Source of the DNA: Mycobacterium adipatum
GTDB lineage: Bacteria; Actinomycetota; Actinomycetes; Mycobacteriales; Mycobacteriaceae
Direction of reading: 5' to 3'
Assembly (NCBI RefSeq): GCF_001644575.1
Contig: NZ_CP015596.1
Location: 992,001-1,056,000 of the forward strand
Length of the DNA stretch: 64,000 nucleotides
The translations under genes were made by a program, and so were the position numbers. Below the pieces are notes generated by a model. The model was not told the origin of the DNA and ran no database searches. It worked only from the letters and a program-made list of their open reading frames with translations. Each line of letters begins with the position of its first letter. The stretch's first letter is position 1. Of the stretch, positions 52,470 to 62,758 are shown piece by piece.

Positions 52470-53338
52470 ATCGGTTCGAGCTCCAGCCAGCCGTCGACCT
52501 GGAACGCATCCCCGCGAGCGACCAGGGTGGCCCCGCCGTGGCCGGGATAGTGCGCCGGGATGACGGCGGCACGGCGGCGGGCGGCCTCGGTGAACACCCG
52601 CTTGCGGGTCGCCGCGGCGGCCGCGGCATCGACGTCGAAGGCGCACGGATCCGACGGCCGCGGGATCTGGATGGGGCAGTGGGTCAGATCGCCCACGAAC
52701 ACCGCGGGCCTACCGGCATCCAGCCACAGCACCGATGAGCCCGGTGTGTGTCCGGCCGCGGGCCGCAACCACACCGAATCGCTCAACTGGTGCTCGCCGC
52801 TGAACAATTCGACCTGTCCGGCCTCCAGCACCGGCGCCACGCTGTCGTCGAACACCAGGCGTGCCGCGTCATCGCAACCCGGACCGTCGGGGCAGAAATA
52901 CCGGAAATCGGCCTCCGGCAGCAGATAACGCGCGTTGGGAAAGGTGGGCACCCAGGCGCCGCCGGAGGCCATCGTGTTCCAGCCGACGTGATCGCTGTGC
53001 AGGTGGGTGTTGAGCACCACATCGACACTGTCGGGGCTGACGCCGGCGGCGGTGAGCGCCTGGAGGAAGCCGGTGTCGAGGTGGTGCAGCACCGGGATGG
53101 CCGGACGCTCCCGGCCATTGCCCACCCCGGTGTCGATCAGCACCCGCAGCCCGTCCACATCGATGACCCAGGTCTGGATGGCCACCCGCCATCGCCGGGT
53201 GTCCGGGTTGACGAACGTGGGCACCAGCAGGTCGGCATGGTCCGACCACGCCCGCTCCGGCGTGTGGCCGAACATCTCGACACCCGGCTCGAACGAGGTC
53301 TCCACCACCCGGGTCAGGACGGCGTTCCCGAGGCGCAT
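52466..53338 (-). CDS. metallo-beta-lactamase-fold hydrolase next to embB
   Basis: A 290-residue cytoplasmic hydrolase with the zinc motif NTHLHSDHVGWN, an AGHTPGSS His motif, VFVGDLTHC (Asp bridging two metals) and a terminal PAHYPGHGG His. It resembles quorum-quenching lactonases or general MBL hydrolases; the substrate is unknown. The ATG at 53338 is one base from the embB stop, so it is the last gene of the alkB-embA-embB strand unit. It is not one of the usual neighbours of embB in Mtb. Confidence 0.88.
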   Translation of the reverse strand: MRLGNAVLTRVVETSFEPGVEMFGHTPERAWSDHADLLVPTFVNPDTRRWRVAIQTWVIDVDGLRVLIDTGVGNGRERPAIPVLHHLDTGFLQALTAAGVSPDSVDVVLNTHLHSDHVGWNTMASGGAWVPTFPNARYLLPEADFRYFCPDGPGCDDAARLVFDDSVAPVLEAGQVELFSGEHQLSDSVWLRPAAGHTPGSSVLWLDAGRPAVFVGDLTHCPIQIPRPSDPCAFDVDAAAAAATRKRVFTEAARRRAAVIPAHYPGHGGATLVARGDAFQVDGWLELEPI

Positions 53339-53339
53339 G

Positions 53340-56300
53340 TCAGGGTCCGATGCGGATCTCGCCGGGCGAGTACAACCCGGAGTGGGTGGAGCTGCCCAAG
53401 TCGATCTGGGCGGGCTCGGCGTCGACGATGGTGTCGAATCGGCGCAGCGAACCCCAATCCTGGCCCCAGTCCTCGGACAGATAGGTCGACATCACCGAGG
53501 CCCGCAGCAGCAGATCGGTGATCCCCAGCAGGCCGCCTTCCAGGCCGTTCTGCCAGGTGTCGGTGCTCTGCAGTTTGGCGAAGTAGTCCGGTGAGATGCG
53601 GAACTTCGGGATCTCGGTGACGCCGTTTGCGTGCAGCATCGGTTGCTGGCACGGGAAGGCCAGGCCGACCGCCCAGTCCAGCAGCACGGGTTGGCGCGAG
53701 CCGACGTACTCCTGCACCGAACGCACCTCGGGGACCCGGGGCGGGGTCACCGCGATCCAATCACCTTGGCCCAGCGACAGATCCTCGGCGACGACCCGGA
53801 CGGCCACCGCGTCGGCCGGGACCTGCTCGCGCGGGTAACGCAGGTTGCGCCACGACGGTGTCGGACCGATGTCGTAGGGGCGCACCCGGCCTGCGGGCTG
53901 CGGGGAGCCGTCCGGACCGGCGACCGCGTATTCGAGTTCCACTGTCTGCCCGGTGGTTTCACCGTCGGCGACGCTCATCCCGGAGATCGTGCCCGCCGCG
54001 GTGATGGTGATCAGCGGGTGCGCGTCATCGGCCGCGGGTAGCTCGTACCAGGCCGAGGTGAGCCGGCTCTCTTGTTGCGCCCCGGTCGAATACGTTCCGG
54101 CCACCGGCACCCGTGCCGGGTCGAGCCCGTACGGCAGGGGCACCCGGGACCCGTTGACTCCGGGCCGCGGCAGCCGGATCGGGCGGTTCCAGTCGTAATC
54201 GGTGCCGGGCTGCGGATTGTTCAGGCGGATGGCCTCGGCGATGATCCGGTCGGGTACCCCGTTCGGGGAGAACCCGGGCGCCGCGGCTCCGCCCAGCGGC
54301 CCCAGCGGACCGTAGTCGCCGGGCAGTGGCCGCAGGAAGCCGGCGTTGGAATCCGGTTCGACCAGGACGTCATCGGCCATGCCGCAGCCACCGGCGAAGG
54401 CGCGAATGTTGGCCCAGCCGTTGGAGTAGGTCGGGTATTGACGTACCACACCGATGCTCATGGACGCCACGAACACCACCACCATGAAGCCGGCGGCGAT
54501 CGGGATCGGTGCGGCGGTGAGTCGGTCGACGACGCGTGAGCCCTGCCGGCCCGACACGTGTAACCAGAACGCCCACAGTGCGGCGATCGCGAAGAGCGCG
54601 AAGAACACGGTGCTGACCGTCACCGGACCCAGCTTGGGCACCGAATTATTGAACGGCACGCCGAAGTTCGACACGTACCACCACCCGTTGACCGAGGCGA
54701 AGCACAGTGCCAGCACGAAGAACACCAGCGACAGGAACGCCATCCGGTTGCGGGCCGACCGCAGCACCGCCGGCGACACCATCACCGTGGCCAGCGCGGC
54801 CATCGCGCCCGCTACCGCCGCGAAGAGTCCGAAGTGGTGAATCCACTTGGTGGGGGTGAACATCAGGAAGAAGATCGTCGCGAAGATGATGCCCATCAGC
54901 CGCCACGCGGGTCCGCGGGCGATCCCGGCGATCCGCTTGCGGCGCAACATCATGAACAGTGCGGGGAACATGCACATCGCGGTGAACAGGAAGGCGAACC
55001 GACGCGAGATGGCGCCGTCGACGGTCGGCAGCACCAGGTAGTAGTAGCGCAGGTTCTCGGTGTACCACTCCTGGCTGGGGCCGATCGCGGTGCGAATCCG
55101 GGTGGCCTCCAGCACCGTCGCCAGAGTCTGGTCGGCGAACACCACCGCCAGGATGACGGTGCCGGCGGCCAGCAGCGGGGCCAGCAGCGCGAGCGTGCCC
55201 ACCTGGGCGCGACGGCGCATGATGATCCGCAGGATGGGCCGGCCGCCGGCCACCAGTGCGGCCACCGCGATCAGGCCGGTGGGCTGGATGCCGAGGGTGA
55301 AGGCGGCCGAGATGATGGCCAGCGCCGCCGGTGTGAGCCGCCCGGAGCTGACCGCGCGCTCGATCAGCACGTAGGTGATCAGCGCGCCGGTGGCGATCTG
55401 ACCCTCGGGCCGCAGCCCGTTGTTGAACGGCATCCAGGCGCCGAGCAGCACCAGGCCCGCCGCCCACAGCGCGGGACGGCTGGCGACCACGGCGGGCCCG
55501 AGCCGGGGCAGGACCTCGCGGGACAACAGCAGCCAGCACACCAGCGCGCAGATCAGATCGGGCAGCCGGATCCAGATGCTGGCGTCGCTCACCCGGGTCA
55601 TCAGCGCCAGCACGTTGTAGTACCAGCCGAAGGGGTCCTCGGGGCTGCCGAACCAGCGGAAGTAGTTGGCCATGTAGCCGCCGTGATCGGCGACCCGGGC
55701 CATCTGCAGGATGTAGCCGTCGTCGGATGAGTTGGTGCCCAGGACATACCAGAGCGCGAAACCGCCCACCACGACACCGTCGACCGGGGTCGCCGTCTTC
55801 CAGCGGGTGGGAATCAGCCGGTGCATGCGACGGCCGTCGAGGCGGTCCAGACGCCACAGCGCCAGCACCGCGATGACCGTCGACAGGATCGCCAGCACGA
55901 TCGCGGTGAGTTTGACTGCCGTCGGGTGCGTGGTGAACCTGGTGTCGATATCTGCCGACAGTGACAACCCCTGGGGTGCGGGGCCGGTCAGGTCGGTGAA
56001 CACGCCGACCACCGCCGGGCGCAGGTTCGGGTCCGGGAACCCGGAGCGCTGCGGGCTGCCGTCCGGTTTGGTCAGCCCGACGAACTCGGCGTAGGTGCCG
56101 TCATGGTCGGAGGTGATCTCGATCTGCGAACAACGGTCCATGCGGTCGCGTTCGACGCTGGCCACCACCACATTGCGGACGATGACATCGACCCGGGCCG
56201 GGCTGCCCGCGCTCGGCTCGGTGACGTTGACCAGCATCGCGTTCAATGCGGCGTCTCTGCCCTCGGCGGGTGCGGTGCCCATCACCAGGCCCCCGTCGGC

Positions 56301-56519
56301 GGGCATGTCCCGGATCACCGAGCAGGGCACCGTGGCGGTCAAACTCACCGGTGCCTGGGAGATCAGCGGTGCCGTGACATTCGAGAGCTGGCCCGCCTGC
56401 GGCCAATTCAACGTCGCGGTGGTCTGAGTGACCGGCAGCAGTGGCACCGCGACCGCCATCACGAAGCCGAGCAGGCCGGCGATGATGGCGACCCAGCGGG
56501 CGATCTTCACATCACTCAT
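53340..56519 (-). CDS. embB: arabinosyltransferase EmbB
   Basis: A 1059-residue GT-C transferase that, with EmbA, adds alpha-1,3 arabinose branches to arabinan; it is the main target of ethambutol. An N-terminal membrane helix and extracellular lobe precede about 14 membrane helices. The catalytic Asp pair is Asp266-Asp267 in SSDDGYILQMARVADH, and the downstream Met273 aligns with Mtb Met306. The C-terminal carbohydrate-binding module runs from about residue 700. ATG at 56519; a GTG at 56528 overlaps the embA stop. Transcribed with embA, 5 bp apart. Confidence 0.96.
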   Translation of the reverse strand: MSDVKIARWVAIIAGLLGFVMAVAVPLLPVTQTTATLNWPQAGQLSNVTAPLISQAPVSLTATVPCSVIRDMPADGGLVMGTAPAEGRDAALNAMLVNVTEPSAGSPARVDVIVRNVVVASVERDRMDRCSQIEITSDHDGTYAEFVGLTKPDGSPQRSGFPDPNLRPAVVGVFTDLTGPAPQGLSLSADIDTRFTTHPTAVKLTAIVLAILSTVIAVLALWRLDRLDGRRMHRLIPTRWKTATPVDGVVVGGFALWYVLGTNSSDDGYILQMARVADHGGYMANYFRWFGSPEDPFGWYYNVLALMTRVSDASIWIRLPDLICALVCWLLLSREVLPRLGPAVVASRPALWAAGLVLLGAWMPFNNGLRPEGQIATGALITYVLIERAVSSGRLTPAALAIISAAFTLGIQPTGLIAVAALVAGGRPILRIIMRRRAQVGTLALLAPLLAAGTVILAVVFADQTLATVLEATRIRTAIGPSQEWYTENLRYYYLVLPTVDGAISRRFAFLFTAMCMFPALFMMLRRKRIAGIARGPAWRLMGIIFATIFFLMFTPTKWIHHFGLFAAVAGAMAALATVMVSPAVLRSARNRMAFLSLVFFVLALCFASVNGWWYVSNFGVPFNNSVPKLGPVTVSTVFFALFAIAALWAFWLHVSGRQGSRVVDRLTAAPIPIAAGFMVVVFVASMSIGVVRQYPTYSNGWANIRAFAGGCGMADDVLVEPDSNAGFLRPLPGDYGPLGPLGGAAAPGFSPNGVPDRIIAEAIRLNNPQPGTDYDWNRPIRLPRPGVNGSRVPLPYGLDPARVPVAGTYSTGAQQESRLTSAWYELPAADDAHPLITITAAGTISGMSVADGETTGQTVELEYAVAGPDGSPQPAGRVRPYDIGPTPSWRNLRYPREQVPADAVAVRVVAEDLSLGQGDWIAVTPPRVPEVRSVQEYVGSRQPVLLDWAVGLAFPCQQPMLHANGVTEIPKFRISPDYFAKLQSTDTWQNGLEGGLLGITDLLLRASVMSTYLSEDWGQDWGSLRRFDTIVDAEPAQIDLGSSTHSGLYSPGEIRIGP

Positions 56520-56524
56520 CGCGT

Positions 56525-59500
56525 TCACGGGAGGGCCCTGATCGGTCCGCCGCGACTCCAGCCGAACACGTTTTCGGTCCCTTCTTCGATGACTGCGTCG
56601 GGCGCGATATCGCGTGGCACCACCCGGATGTACCGTTCGATCGAACCCCAGTCCCGATACCAGTCGTCGCGCAGATAGGTCGGGATGGTCGAGGTGCGCA
56701 GCAACGCCTGGATGAACAGGAACGGCCCGCCGTCGTCGGCGGACTGCCACTGATTCGACGAAACCACCATCTGCTTGAAGTTCGGGATGATCCGGTAATC
56801 GGGCAGTTCGGCGACACCGAGGTGTTCGGTGAACGGTCGCTGGCAGGGGAAGTTGGCCGCGGTCGCGATGTCCATCAGTACCGGGGTTTGTGCGCCGAGG
56901 TACTGCTGCGCGGTCTGCAGCACCGGCACCCGCGGCGGCGTGAACCCGAACCACTGATCCTCGGACAGGTTCGGGTCATCGGCCACGATCCGGGCCACAT
57001 TGGCCTCCGGCGGCGCCCACGCGAGCGGGAAACGCAGGTTGCGCCAAGCCTTCTGCTGGAAGATGTCGATCGGCTGCACCTCCGCCAGCGCCTGGTAGCT
57101 GCCGTCCGGGCGGTGCACCCCCCACTGCAGTTTCAGGGACTGCCCGTAGTTGAAGGAGCCGTCCTCCTCGTAGAACCAGATGGCACCCACCGCGGCGACG
57201 GTCACCAGCGGCCGGTCCGGGCTGCGTGGGGGCAGTTGGTACCAGGCCGACGTCGCCTTGGCGGCAACGGTGTTCTCGTCGAAACTGCCCATCACCGGCG
57301 TGCGCTGCGGGTCCAGCCCGAACGGTAGGTACACCCGTGAGCCGTTCACCCCCTCGGGGCCGTAGCCGCCCCCGGTGCCCGCGGCGTAGCCGACCCCGAT
57401 ATTGGGTTTGTCGACGGGGCCGTCGGAGTTCGGGGTGCCCGGGTTGGCGGCCACCGGTTCGGCGGGCTCCAGGGTGTCGCTGACGCCGTTGGGGGTGAAC
57501 CCGACGGGCTTTTCCCCACCGAGCGGGCCGTACTCACCGTAGCGTTGACCCGGAACCGGTTGCAGCAGGCCGGCATTGGGGTCGGCTTCGACGAGCACAG
57601 CATCGGCCATCGCGCAGCTGTCAGCGCCCAGCCCGGACCGCAGCGCGGACAGGCTGGCCGACCCGGTGGTGTACACGGGGTAGCGGCTCGCGGTGGCCTT
57701 GAGCATCGAGCCGAGCTCGAGCACGACCATGATGACCGCGACGATCAACAGCGGGGTGGACGCCAGCGCCCGGTTGCGGCCGGTGTCGGCAACCTCGGTG
57801 TGCCCGGCGTAGTCGATGCGGAAGTGCAGCCAGGCCGTCAGCAGGCCGCCGGCGATCGCCAGCACCAAGAAGATGGTGGTCACCGGGAAGCCGACGATGA
57901 CGGGCTGCTTGTCGAACCACGGCACCCCGTAGTTGCCGGTGTAGAACCAGCCGTTGAGGCCCGAGGTGGCCCACGCCAGCACGAACAGCAGCGCGGTGAC
58001 GTACAGCGCGAGATTGCGCCTGCTGTGCAATCCGACCCGGGCCAGTGCGAAGGCCGTCACCCCGCCCAGGGCGCCGGCCAGACCGGCGAATGCGCCGAAC
58101 TGGATGGCCCATTTCGTCGGGGTGAACGTCAGCAGCAGCAGCCCGATACCGGTACTGCCGATCAACCGCCACACCGGGCCGTTCATCGCGCCGGGCACGG
58201 TGCCCCGGCGCAGCATCACCATCAGCAGGCCGAACAGGCACAGCAGCAGGATCAGCACCGCGAACCGACGGGTCAGCGATCCGTCGACGCTGTCCTCCAC
58301 GGTCAGGAAGTAGTACCGCAGGAATTCCTGGTACCAGGGGATCGTCGGGCCGACCACGTATTTGATGCGCGCCGACTCGGCGACCGAGGCCAGCGTCTGA
58401 TCGCGGAAGACGATGACGAAGATCAGCGAGGCGGCCGCGGCCAGCGGGGCCAGCTGGGCGGCCAGGCCGAGTTGGGGGCGACGCTCGGCGATGACCCGGG
58501 TGATCGTGCGGGCACCGACCAGCAGGGGCGCGAGGGCGATGAGGCCCTGCGGAGCCAACGTGATGCAGAACGCGGCGACGACGATCGCGGCCGCCGTCGG
58601 CCACAACCAGCGCCGGCCGACCGACCATTCGACCAGCACCCAGATCAGCACGACGCCGAAGGCGATGAGCGGTTCCGGGCGCAGACCGTTGTTGAACGGC
58701 AGCCAGGCCGCCAGGAAGACCGCAGCCGCCGTCCATACGGCCGCCCGGTTGCGGGCCAGCCGGGTGCCCAGTCGCGGCAGCACGACGTGGCTCAGCAGCA
58801 GCCAGGTGCCGATCGCGGCGGCGGTGGCGGGCAGCCGCATCCAGACCCCGGCGGTGCTGATCGACGCCAGCTGGGCGAGCACGCTCTGGTACCAGTCGAA
58901 CGGCGCTTCCGGCGCCCCGAAATAGCGGAAGTAGTTGGTGAAGTACCCGGCATCGCCGGACACCCTCGCGATCGTCAGGTTGTAGCCGTCATCCGATGAC
59001 GGCGGCCCGACGATATGCCAGGCCAGCAACCCACCCAGCACCCCGACGTCGGCGATCCAGACCGCCAGGGGCGGGCGGCGCCTGCCGCCGGGCGGCGCGC
59101 GCCGGCCGGCGGCGCGGTCCAGCCAGGCCAGCGCGAGGATCGAGGCCAGCACGGCGGCAACCCCGAGCACCATCACCGCGGTCTTGAGCACGGTCGGCGA
59201 TGTGATGAAGCGGGTGTCGACGTCCACGCGGGCGTTCAGGCCGGCATCCGGTGCGACGCGCAGGTCGGTGAACAGGCCCGCCACCTGTGGGCGCTTGTCG
59301 AGACCGAGAGTGCCGGTGGCGCCGGGGATGCCGACGAAGTCCGCGCCGACCGCGCCGACATCGGCCCAGATACGCAGTTCACTGCACGCGCCGGAATCGA
59401 CGGCAGCGCGTGGCGCGACGGCGGCGACGGTGTTGCGGAACGCGACGTAGACGACGTCGGCGTTGGCGTTGACGAACAGGCCGTTGCGCCCGGCATCGAT

Positions 59501-59770
59501 ACCGTCCGCCGGGATGGTGGAGAACACCAGGCCGCCCTCGGCGGGCAGGCTGGCCACCGCCCGGCACGGGATGGTCACGGCCAGTGACTTGGGCGCACCG
59601 GAGACCAGCGGCGCGGTCACGTCACCGGCGTAGCCGTCGGCGTTGGCGGCCTGCGGCCATTGGATCGTCGCGGTGCTCTGCCGCACCGGGAGCAGCGGGG
59701 CAAGCGCACAGAGCAGGAACCCAACGAGGCCCGTGATGACGGCGAGCAGGCGGACTGTCCTATCGGGCAC
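56525..59770 (-). CDS. embA: arabinosyltransferase EmbA
   Basis: A 1081-residue GT-C arabinosyltransferase, partner of EmbB. The catalytic Asp pair lies in [16 protein letters not shown], followed by [20 protein letters not shown] and the usual [11 protein letters not shown] segment. The C-terminal carbohydrate-binding module contains [18 protein letters not shown] and [14 protein letters not shown] elements. The GTG at 59770 begins [13 protein letters not shown], the membrane-anchor start. The same frame stays open upstream, but that part is antisense-shifted over alkB. It lies 50 bp after alkB, unlike Mtb where it follows embC. Confidence 0.96.
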   Translation of the reverse strand: MPDRTVRLLAVITGLVGFLLCALAPLLPVRQSTATIQWPQAANADGYAGDVTAPLVSGAPKSLAVTIPCRAVASLPAEGGLVFSTIPADGIDAGRNGLFVNANADVVYVAFRNTVAAVAPRAAVDSGACSELRIWADVGAVGADFVGIPGATGTLGLDKRPQVAGLFTDLRVAPDAGLNARVDVDTRFITSPTVLKTAVMVLGVAAVLASILALAWLDRAAGRRAPPGGRRRPPLAVWIADVGVLGGLLAWHIVGPPSSDDGYNLTIARVSGDAGYFTNYFRYFGAPEAPFDWYQSVLAQLASISTAGVWMRLPATAAAIGTWLLLSHVVLPRLGTRLARNRAAVWTAAAVFLAAWLPFNNGLRPEPLIAFGVVLIWVLVEWSVGRRWLWPTAAAIVVAAFCITLAPQGLIALAPLLVGARTITRVIAERRPQLGLAAQLAPLAAAASLIFVIVFRDQTLASVAESARIKYVVGPTIPWYQEFLRYYFLTVEDSVDGSLTRRFAVLILLLCLFGLLMVMLRRGTVPGAMNGPVWRLIGSTGIGLLLLTFTPTKWAIQFGAFAGLAGALGGVTAFALARVGLHSRRNLALYVTALLFVLAWATSGLNGWFYTGNYGVPWFDKQPVIVGFPVTTIFLVLAIAGGLLTAWLHFRIDYAGHTEVADTGRNRALASTPLLIVAVIMVVLELGSMLKATASRYPVYTTGSASLSALRSGLGADSCAMADAVLVEADPNAGLLQPVPGQRYGEYGPLGGEKPVGFTPNGVSDTLEPAEPVAANPGTPNSDGPVDKPNIGVGYAAGTGGGYGPEGVNGSRVYLPFGLDPQRTPVMGSFDENTVAAKATSAWYQLPPRSPDRPLVTVAAVGAIWFYEEDGSFNYGQSLKLQWGVHRPDGSYQALAEVQPIDIFQQKAWRNLRFPLAWAPPEANVARIVADDPNLSEDQWFGFTPPRVPVLQTAQQYLGAQTPVLMDIATAANFPCQRPFTEHLGVAELPDYRIIPNFKQMVVSSNQWQSADDGGPFLFIQALLRTSTIPTYLRDDWYRDWGSIERYIRVVPRDIAPDAVIEEGTENVFGWSRGGPIRALP

Positions 59771-59820
59771 GAGGCTCAAGGGTAAGCGACATCCGGGCCG
59801 GCACCGCCGGACGACCCGCT

Positions 59821-60960
59821 CTAGCGCCGAACGGGTCGCAGCGCCGCCAGCCGGATATCGCCGCCGTAGTGCGCCAACACCCGGGGATTCATCACCCGGC
59901 GCCACAGCGGCGGGCACCAGGCCAGCACCAGCATGCTGCCGTACCCGGTGGGCAGCTGCGGTGCCTGATCGGAGTGCTGCAGGGTCTGGTAGCGCTTCTG
60001 CGGGTTGGCGTGATGGTCGGAGTGCCGCTGCAGGTGGTACAGGAACACGTTGGCGATCAGGGTGTCGCTGTTCCAGCTGTGCCGCTGACCGACCCGCTCG
60101 TAGCGGCCGTCGGCCAGGCGCTGCCGGCGCAGGCCGTAATGCTCGAGGTAGTTCACCGTCTCCAGCAGGCAGACGCCGATGATCGCCTGCCCGATGAGCC
60201 ACGGGATGATGACGGCGCCGAACCAGGCGACCAGCCCGGCGAAGATGGCCGCCGACAGCAACCAGGCGTTGAGGATGTCGTTGTGCAGACTCCAGCGCGA
60301 TCGGCCGGCCTGAGCCAGCCGCACGCTTTCCAGGTGCCACGCCGAGCGCAGCCCGCCCAGCACGGACCGCGGGATGAAGTGATAGACGCTCTCGTCCAGG
60401 CGCGCGCTGGCGGGATCCTCGGGCGTCGCCACCCGCAGATGGTGCCCGCGATTGTGTTCGACGAAGAAATGACCATATCCAGTTTGCGCGAGAGCGATCT
60501 TGCTGAGTCGTTTTTCGGCACTTGCGCGCCGGTGGCCCAATTCGTGTGCGGCATTGATCGCGATTCCGCCGACAATTCCGACGGTCACCATCAAGCCGAT
60601 CTTGTCGACGGTGGACATCGTCAGCCAGCCGCCGCCGCTGAACAGCCAGCACGCGAAGATCAGCGAAAGGTACTGGTTGGGCAGGTAAAGATAGTTGACC
60701 CAACGGTAGAACGGGTCGTTTTCCAGATCTTCGGCAATGTCCCCGGAGGCCGAAGTGTCGTCTGCGCCAATTAGCTGGTCAAGCACCGGAATCACGACGA
60801 ATGCCAGCATCGGGCCGACCCACCAGAACACCTGCTGGCCGGTCAGGTGAACCAGCAACCAGGCCAATCCCACCATCCCCGGAACGATCGCACCGAGCAT
60901 CCACAGATACCGCTTTACAGGCCGCCACGTGGGCGTTCTGCCGGTCTGTGCGTCAGTCAC
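59821..60960 (-). CDS. alkB: AlkB-type alkane/fatty-acid hydroxylase inserted upstream of embA
   Basis: A 379-residue membrane non-heme di-iron monooxygenase. The His motifs are complete: HELGHRR (139-145), EHNRGHH (168-174) and QRHSDHHAN (311-319), plus the alkane-hydroxylase signature NYLEHYGL (270-277). About six helices are seen. It would omega-hydroxylate alkanes or alkyl chains at the inner membrane. Rubredoxin and rubredoxin reductase genes, common neighbours of alkB, are absent here. The GTG at 60960 has AAGGA upstream. It shares strand with embA (50 bp apart) and diverges from the GMC oxidoreductase. Confidence 0.92.
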   Translation of the reverse strand: MTDAQTGRTPTWRPVKRYLWMLGAIVPGMVGLAWLLVHLTGQQVFWWVGPMLAFVVIPVLDQLIGADDTSASGDIAEDLENDPFYRWVNYLYLPNQYLSLIFACWLFSGGGWLTMSTVDKIGLMVTVGIVGGIAINAAHELGHRRASAEKRLSKIALAQTGYGHFFVEHNRGHHLRVATPEDPASARLDESVYHFIPRSVLGGLRSAWHLESVRLAQAGRSRWSLHNDILNAWLLSAAIFAGLVAWFGAVIIPWLIGQAIIGVCLLETVNYLEHYGLRRQRLADGRYERVGQRHSWNSDTLIANVFLYHLQRHSDHHANPQKRYQTLQHSDQAPQLPTGYGSMLVLAWCPPLWRRVMNPRVLAHYGGDIRLAALRPVRR

Positions 60961-61080
60961 TTCGTATCCTTGCGGGGGATGGAGCGAACAAGTTCCTGGT
61001 GCCTATTTAACCTGGTTGTGCGAGCAGTGCAAACACGGAGCCGTAACGAATGAGGATTTTGCTGTGAGGTTGGTGAACGG
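60961..61080. promoter_or_regulatory. divergent promoter region between alkB and the GMC oxidoreductase
   Basis: The 120 bp between two divergent genes must hold both promoters. An AT-richer patch (TATTTAACCTGGTTGTG near 61007) and GAGGTTGG before the GTG at 61081 are visible. Since alkB, embA, embB and the MBL gene follow closely on the minus strand, this region may drive the embAB genes. Confidence 0.5.
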
Positions 61081-62691
61081 GTGCCCAAGATCGAGCTGAC
61101 ACGACGGCGATTCCTCGGTGCCGCGGCCGGTGCCGCAGCCGGTGCCTTCGGGGTGGCTGCCTGTTCGTCGGGGCGACCCGAGTCCCGGGCGTTTCACCAG
61201 GCCATCGTCGTCGGCAGCGGTTACGGCGGCGGGGTGAGCGCGTTGCGCCTGGGCGAGGCGGGGGTGGACACCCTGATCCTGGAACGTGGACGGCTGTGGG
61301 ACACCCCCGACGAGGACGGCACACGCTTCACCAAGATGTTGCCGGCCGACACCCGTGCGGGCTGGTTCCGCGATGTCCCGCCGAGCCTGGTGCCGTCCTT
61401 CCGCGGGATCTCGGTGAACGCGGTGGCGGCGCAGAATCCGGGGGCCCAGCCGATCCAGGCCGGGATCTGCGACAAGGTGACCTACGGCGCCCACGATGTG
61501 TTCCGCGGGATCGCGGTCGGGGGCGGTTCGATGGTCAATGCGGCCATCGCGGCGATACCGACCCCCGAGCAGGTGCGGGCGGCGTTCCCGGATATCGACC
61601 CGAACGAGTTCCTGGGCACCTATGTCGAGCGCGCCAGGACCGCGCTGCAGATCAGCTACCGTGATCCGGGCTGGTTCGAAGAGACGCCGTGGTTCCAGTA
61701 CGCCCGGGTCGGGCGGCGCTACGCCGAGACCGCCGGTTATGGCGTCGACATCAACGGCAGCGCCTACTCCTTCGATTACATGATGCGCGAGGCCGCCGGG
61801 GAGGTGCCGCGGTCGGCGCTGGACTGGGAGTGCCAGTACGGCAACAACCACGGGCGGCTCGGCAGCGTCGATCAAACCTATGTGGCCGCCGCGCTCAAGA
61901 CCGGGAAGGTCGCGCTGCGGCCGCTGACCGAGGTGACCGGGATCCGCCAGGAATCTTCGGGCGAGTACGTGGTGTCCACCCGCGAGATCGACCGCTGGGG
62001 CAAGGAAGTCGGCCGTGACGAGATCGGTTGTGAGCAACTCTATCTGGCCGCCGGGGTGTTGGGCACGACACACCTGCTGCTGCGCGCCCGCGAGACCGGG
62101 GACTTGGCCAATCTGCACGACGAGATCGGCAACGGGTACGGCAACAACGGCGACATCATGGTCTCGCACAACACCGCCGAGCCGGTGGGCACCCAGCAGT
62201 CACTGTTGGGCATGATCAACCTGGACGGCCGCGGCGATCCCGATAATCCGGTGTACGCCAGCATGTTCTCGTTGCCGTTGCCGGTGGAGACGAACGCGTT
62301 GGGCTACTACGCGATGGTGCGCACCGGCGATCGGGCGGTGATCAGCTATGACCGCCAGTCGGACACCATCGGTATCGACTGGCCGCAGAGCCACACCGAC
62401 CATCTCATCGAGCGTGCGCGGATGGTGTTCGACCGGGTCACCGGCGCCAACGGTGTCGACTACCGGGATGACCTCTTCGAGGGAAAGGTGTTCGCACCCA
62501 ACACCGTGCACCCGCTGGGCGGTTGCGTACGGGGTGCGGCGACGGATCTGTTCGGGCGGGTCAACGGTCACGACAAGCTTTACGTCAACGATGCGTCGCT
62601 GATCCCCGGCTACATCGGCTGCAACCCGTTCATGTCGATCACCGCGCTGGCGGAGCGCAATATCGAGGCGATCCTGGCCGGGCGCCGCTAG
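61081..62691 (+). CDS. Tat-exported GMC oxidoreductase, cholesterol-oxidase-like
   Basis: A 536-residue FAD enzyme. The N-terminus ELTRRRFLGAAAGAAAGAF is a twin-arginine signal; GVAACSSG resembles a lipobox, so it may be a surface lipoprotein. The FAD motif is IVVGSGYGGGVSALRL. Class I cholesterol oxidase (ChoA) features are present: REAAGEVPRSAL, GNNHGRLGS, VHPLGGCVRGAATD with His477, and GCNPFMSITALAERN with Asn515. The position of the catalytic Glu361 of Streptomyces ChoA appears to be Ser394 (VYASMFSLP). Probably oxidises a sterol-like alcohol, but isomerisation is doubtful. Confidence 0.9.
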   Translation: MPKIELTRRRFLGAAAGAAAGAFGVAACSSGRPESRAFHQAIVVGSGYGGGVSALRLGEAGVDTLILERGRLWDTPDEDGTRFTKMLPADTRAGWFRDVPPSLVPSFRGISVNAVAAQNPGAQPIQAGICDKVTYGAHDVFRGIAVGGGSMVNAAIAAIPTPEQVRAAFPDIDPNEFLGTYVERARTALQISYRDPGWFEETPWFQYARVGRRYAETAGYGVDINGSAYSFDYMMREAAGEVPRSALDWECQYGNNHGRLGSVDQTYVAAALKTGKVALRPLTEVTGIRQESSGEYVVSTREIDRWGKEVGRDEIGCEQLYLAAGVLGTTHLLLRARETGDLANLHDEIGNGYGNNGDIMVSHNTAEPVGTQQSLLGMINLDGRGDPDNPVYASMFSLPLPVETNALGYYAMVRTGDRAVISYDRQSDTIGIDWPQSHTDHLIERARMVFDRVTGANGVDYRDDLFEGKVFAPNTVHPLGGCVRGAATDLFGRVNGHDKLYVNDASLIPGYIGCNPFMSITALAERNIEAILAGRR

Positions 62692-62706
62692 CCGATTAGG
62701 CGGGTC

Positions 62707-62758
62707 TACCTCATTTCAGTCTTCGTCGTTGATCTTCCCGCCCGGCTGACATGAGGTA
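62707..62758. repeat. inverted repeat after the GMC gene
   Basis: TACCTCATTTCAG (62707-62719) and CTGACATGAGGTA (62746-62758) pair at 12 of 13 positions around a 26-base spacer. A second, shorter repeat AGGTACG/CGTACCT and the palindrome GTCCGGAC overlap its right arm. The structure lies between the convergent GMC and embC genes and may be a bidirectional terminator or a remnant of an insertion event. Confidence 0.6.

Noticed and set aside
59771..60703. N-terminal extension of the embA frame across alkB.
   Set aside because: It overlaps alkB in another frame on the same strand; EmbA homologues begin at the membrane anchor near the GTG at 59770.
61058..61064. A TTTGCTG EspR-type heptamer before the GMC gene.
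   Set aside because: A single copy of a 7-mer can occur by chance; unlike the espR upstream region there is no cluster.
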